This document shows positions 6,863 through 8,537 of a DNA stretch of 8,537 bases, piece by piece. How positions within the stretch are numbered: position 1 is the first letter of the stretch; each line of letters opens with the position of its first letter. The stretch covers positions 1-8,537 of the forward strand of contig CAIODE010000077.1 in the NCBI GenBank assembly GCA_903856875.1. Direction: 5' to 3'. The stretch comes from an uncultured Burkholderiales bacterium (GTDB lineage Bacteria > Pseudomonadota > Gammaproteobacteria > Burkholderiales > Burkholderiaceae_C). The position numbers and the translations under genes were made by a program. The notes beneath the pieces are model-generated. The model searched no databases and had not been told where the DNA came from. It saw only the letters and a program-made list of their open reading frames with translations.

Positions 6863-7849
6863 CTATTCGAGCTTCATCTCACGGATGATGGCTCGGAATT
6901 GGTCCATCTGCTTGCGCAACATGGCATCTTGCGCAGCAGGTGTTGAGCCTACGCCTTCTGCACCCAGTTCGTTCAAGCGTTTCACCACATCGGGATGCTT
7001 GACGGCCGCAATGATTTCTTTGTTCAAGCGATCGATGATTTCTTTGGGTGTTTTGGCGGGTGCAAACACACCGTTCCAGCCTTCCAACTCCAAGTTTGGA
7101 TAGCCCAACTCTTTGACAGTCGGCACATCAGGCAAAACAGGAATGCGCTTAGAAGCTGATGTGGCCAAGGCTTTCAAGGTGCCGGTTTTCACTTCTGCCA
7201 AAGACGAAGACAACTGATCGCCGCCCACTTGAAGTCGGCCTGCCAACAGCTCTTGCTTCAGGGGAGCAGCGCCTTTGAAGGGAATGTGCTCCATGCTGAT
7301 GCCGGCTTCTTTTTTGTAGGCTTCACCCAAAACGTGCATGGTGGAGCCTGGGCCTGTAGAGCCGTAGTTGTATTGCAAAGACTTGTTGCTTTTCAAAAGG
7401 TTGGCAAGTTCTTTAAGGTCTTTGGCTGGCACAGTTGGGCTGGAAGTCCAAATGAAGGGCACATAAACCGCAATGGAAACACCTGCAAAATCTGTGTCCA
7501 CATTGAAGGGCGCGCGGTTTGCCAGTGCTTGTGCAACCGCTGCCAAAGGAAAGGACAGGTTGTGCATCATGATGGTGTAACCGTCAGGTGCTGCTTTGGC
7601 CATGAGGTCTGCGCCAATGTTGCCGCCGGCACCACCTTTGTTGTCAACCGTGACGGGTTGACCCATCGACTCAGTCATTTTTTGCGCAATGATGCGGGCC
7701 ACGATGTCAGTGGTACCGCCCGCGGGGAACGGCACAATCATTTTGATGGGTTTGGTGGGGTAGGCCTGGGCAAAGGCACTGAGCGGCAATGCCACCGCAA
7801 GCAATGTGACCGTGAAAACTTGTTTCCACTTTGAAAAAATTGAACGCAT
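6863..7849 (-). CDS. Tripartite tricarboxylate transporter (TTT) family periplasmic solute-binding protein, Bug/TctC type
   Basis: A complete 328-residue exported protein. The N terminus has basic residues, a hydrophobic core (about 11-24) and ALPLSAFA before QAYP, predicting Sec export with signal-peptidase I cleavage after A27. YPTKPIKMIVPFPAGGTTD (30-48) is the family hallmark at the start of the mature protein. DNKGGAGGNIGAD (69-81), YGSTGPGS (162-169), HIPFKGAAP (188-196), LPDVPTVKELG (239-249) and the GWNGVFAP stretch (257-264) are further Bug motifs. Family members bind carboxylates and other small polar molecules in the periplasm and deliver them to TctA/TctB-type membrane subunits, or act in sensing. 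AAGGAGA (7860-7854) precedes the ATG at 7849. It lies 21 bases after the stop of a second Bug gene, so the two are probably one transcript. No TctA or TctB gene is in the window. The ligand is unknown. Confidence 0.95.
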   Translation of the reverse strand: MRSIFSKWKQVFTVTLLAVALPLSAFAQAYPTKPIKMIVPFPAGGTTDIVARIIAQKMTESMGQPVTVDNKGGAGGNIGADLMAKAAPDGYTIMMHNLSFPLAAVAQALANRAPFNVDTDFAGVSIAVYVPFIWTSSPTVPAKDLKELANLLKSNKSLQYNYGSTGPGSTMHVLGEAYKKEAGISMEHIPFKGAAPLKQELLAGRLQVGGDQLSSSLAEVKTGTLKALATSASKRIPVLPDVPTVKELGYPNLELEGWNGVFAPAKTPKEIIDRLNKEIIAAVKHPDVVKRLNELGAEGVGSTPAAQDAMLRKQMDQFRAIIREMKLE

Positions 7850-7870
7850 TGTGTCTCCTTTTATGAAGGT

Positions 7871-8537
7871 TTACTTTTTACCCAAGCCCAATCGTTTGGC
7901 GCCTTCAATGTACAAAGCAATGCGCTCTTTCATGAAGGCGTCCATTTGATCGGTGCCAATGTTGACCAACTCAAAGCCGCTCTTGGCTGCCAGCTCTTTC
8001 ATTTCAGCATCGTTGTTCAGAGCCAGCCACATGTCAGACAATTTTTTGCGAGCCTCTGGTGAGGTTGACTTGGGTACACCCACGCCGCGATACGCGCCAT
8101 CAATCCAGTCGACGCCCAACTCTCTAAAGGTGGGCACAGTGGGCATGAGGGGGTGGCGTTTTTCCATGGCCACCGCCAAGGCGCGAACTTTGCCGCGATT
8201 GGCAATGGCAAACGGGGTGTAGGTGACTGCGCCATCAATTTGCGCACCCACCACAGCCATGGACATGTCACCCGTTCCTTTGTAAGGAACATAGGTGCTC
8301 TTGATGCCAAAGGCTGCATTCAGACGCTCATGTGCGGCATGGTTGGCTGAGTTCAAGCCAGAGCCGCACAAGTTCATTTTGCCAGGTGACTGCTTAGCAG
8401 CAGCGATGAACTCGGCGAAGTTTTTGATCGAACTGCTTTCAGGAACAACCAGCACATCAGGGGTGTAATGAAACCAAAAAACCGGTGTGATGTCGGCGGT
8501 TTTGTATTGAACTTCACCTTCAATGGGTTGAAACACA
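7871..8537 (-). CDS. Second Bug/TctC-type periplasmic solute-binding protein, N-terminal part outside window
   Basis: About 222 C-terminal residues are visible and the frame runs off the right edge. The GTG near the edge is an internal valine codon, not a start. Recognisable family motifs are YVPYKGTGD in the middle, the GAQIDGAVTY ligand-lobe segment, PLMPTVPTFRELGVDW, and the GAYRGVGVPKSTSPEARKKL stretch, all in the usual Bug order. Family length is about 320, so roughly 100 residues including the signal peptide and the PxKPI...PFPAGG start are missing here. It is the upstream member of a tandem pair on the minus strand and ends 21 bases before the next gene. The two proteins are clearly divergent from each other, so this is an old duplication or two independent acquisitions and probably means different ligands. 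Confidence 0.92.
   Translation of the reverse strand, partial: VFQPIEGEVQYKTADITPVFWFHYTPDVLVVPESSSIKNFAEFIAAAKQSPGKMNLCGSGLNSANHAAHERLNAAFGIKSTYVPYKGTGDMSMAVVGAQIDGAVTYTPFAIANRGKVRALAVAMEKRHPLMPTVPTFRELGVDWIDGAYRGVGVPKSTSPEARKKLSDMWLALNNDAEMKELAAKSGFELVNIGTDQMDAFMKERIALYIEGAKRLGLGKK

Noticed and set aside
7229..7834. 201-codon open frame on the + strand opposite the first Bug gene
   Set aside because: The minus-strand gene has a signal peptide, family motifs and a Shine-Dalgarno; the opposite frame is Cys/His/Arg-rich with no family likeness.

Overview
The window looks like chromosomal DNA of a betaproteobacterium, most likely Burkholderiales and probably Comamonadaceae. This is inferred from protein style, not from a marker gene: two tandem Bug/TctC-type periplasmic binding proteins, a renalase-like oxidoreductase next to gluQ, and a RluA-family pseudouridine synthase with an N-terminal PVKNGVGPSRVG-type segment. 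No rRNA, tRNA, CRISPR array, insertion sequence or phage gene was seen.

Left block (1-2955, + strand) is a compact gene run: the 3' end of an FAD/NAD(P)-dependent oxidoreductase, gluQ (glutamyl-queuosine tRNA-Asp synthetase), trmB (tRNA m7G46 methyltransferase) and a RluA-family pseudouridine synthase. Gaps are 6 and 9 bases, then an overlap of 23-35 bases. The pseudouridine synthase is visibly more AT-rich than its neighbours. It converges on alaS (2959-5583, - strand, complete alanyl-tRNA synthetase) with only 3 bases between the stop codons. Four consecutive genes thus act on tRNA or RNA: charging, base methylation, pseudouridylation and anticodon-base glutamylation.

Middle block (5584-5950) lies between alaS and a divergent gene. 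It carries a good sigma70-like promoter for alaS and, facing the other way, the wreck of a gabD-like succinate-semialdehyde dehydrogenase. About 49 N-terminal codons, with an intact ribosome binding site, are joined out of frame to the last 24 or so codons. Roughly 400 codons, including the whole catalytic core, are missing. This is the most unusual thing in the window.

Right block (5951-8537) has a complete 3-hydroxyisobutyrate-dehydrogenase-family oxidoreductase (+) converging on two tandem tripartite-tricarboxylate-type (Bug/TctC) solute-binding proteins (-), the second cut by the window edge. With the dead aldehyde dehydrogenase this resembles a small accessory locus for uptake and oxidation of an organic or hydroxy acid, one enzyme of which has been lost. 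The substrate cannot be read from the sequence. I did not find convincing evidence of a wholly new biological system here.
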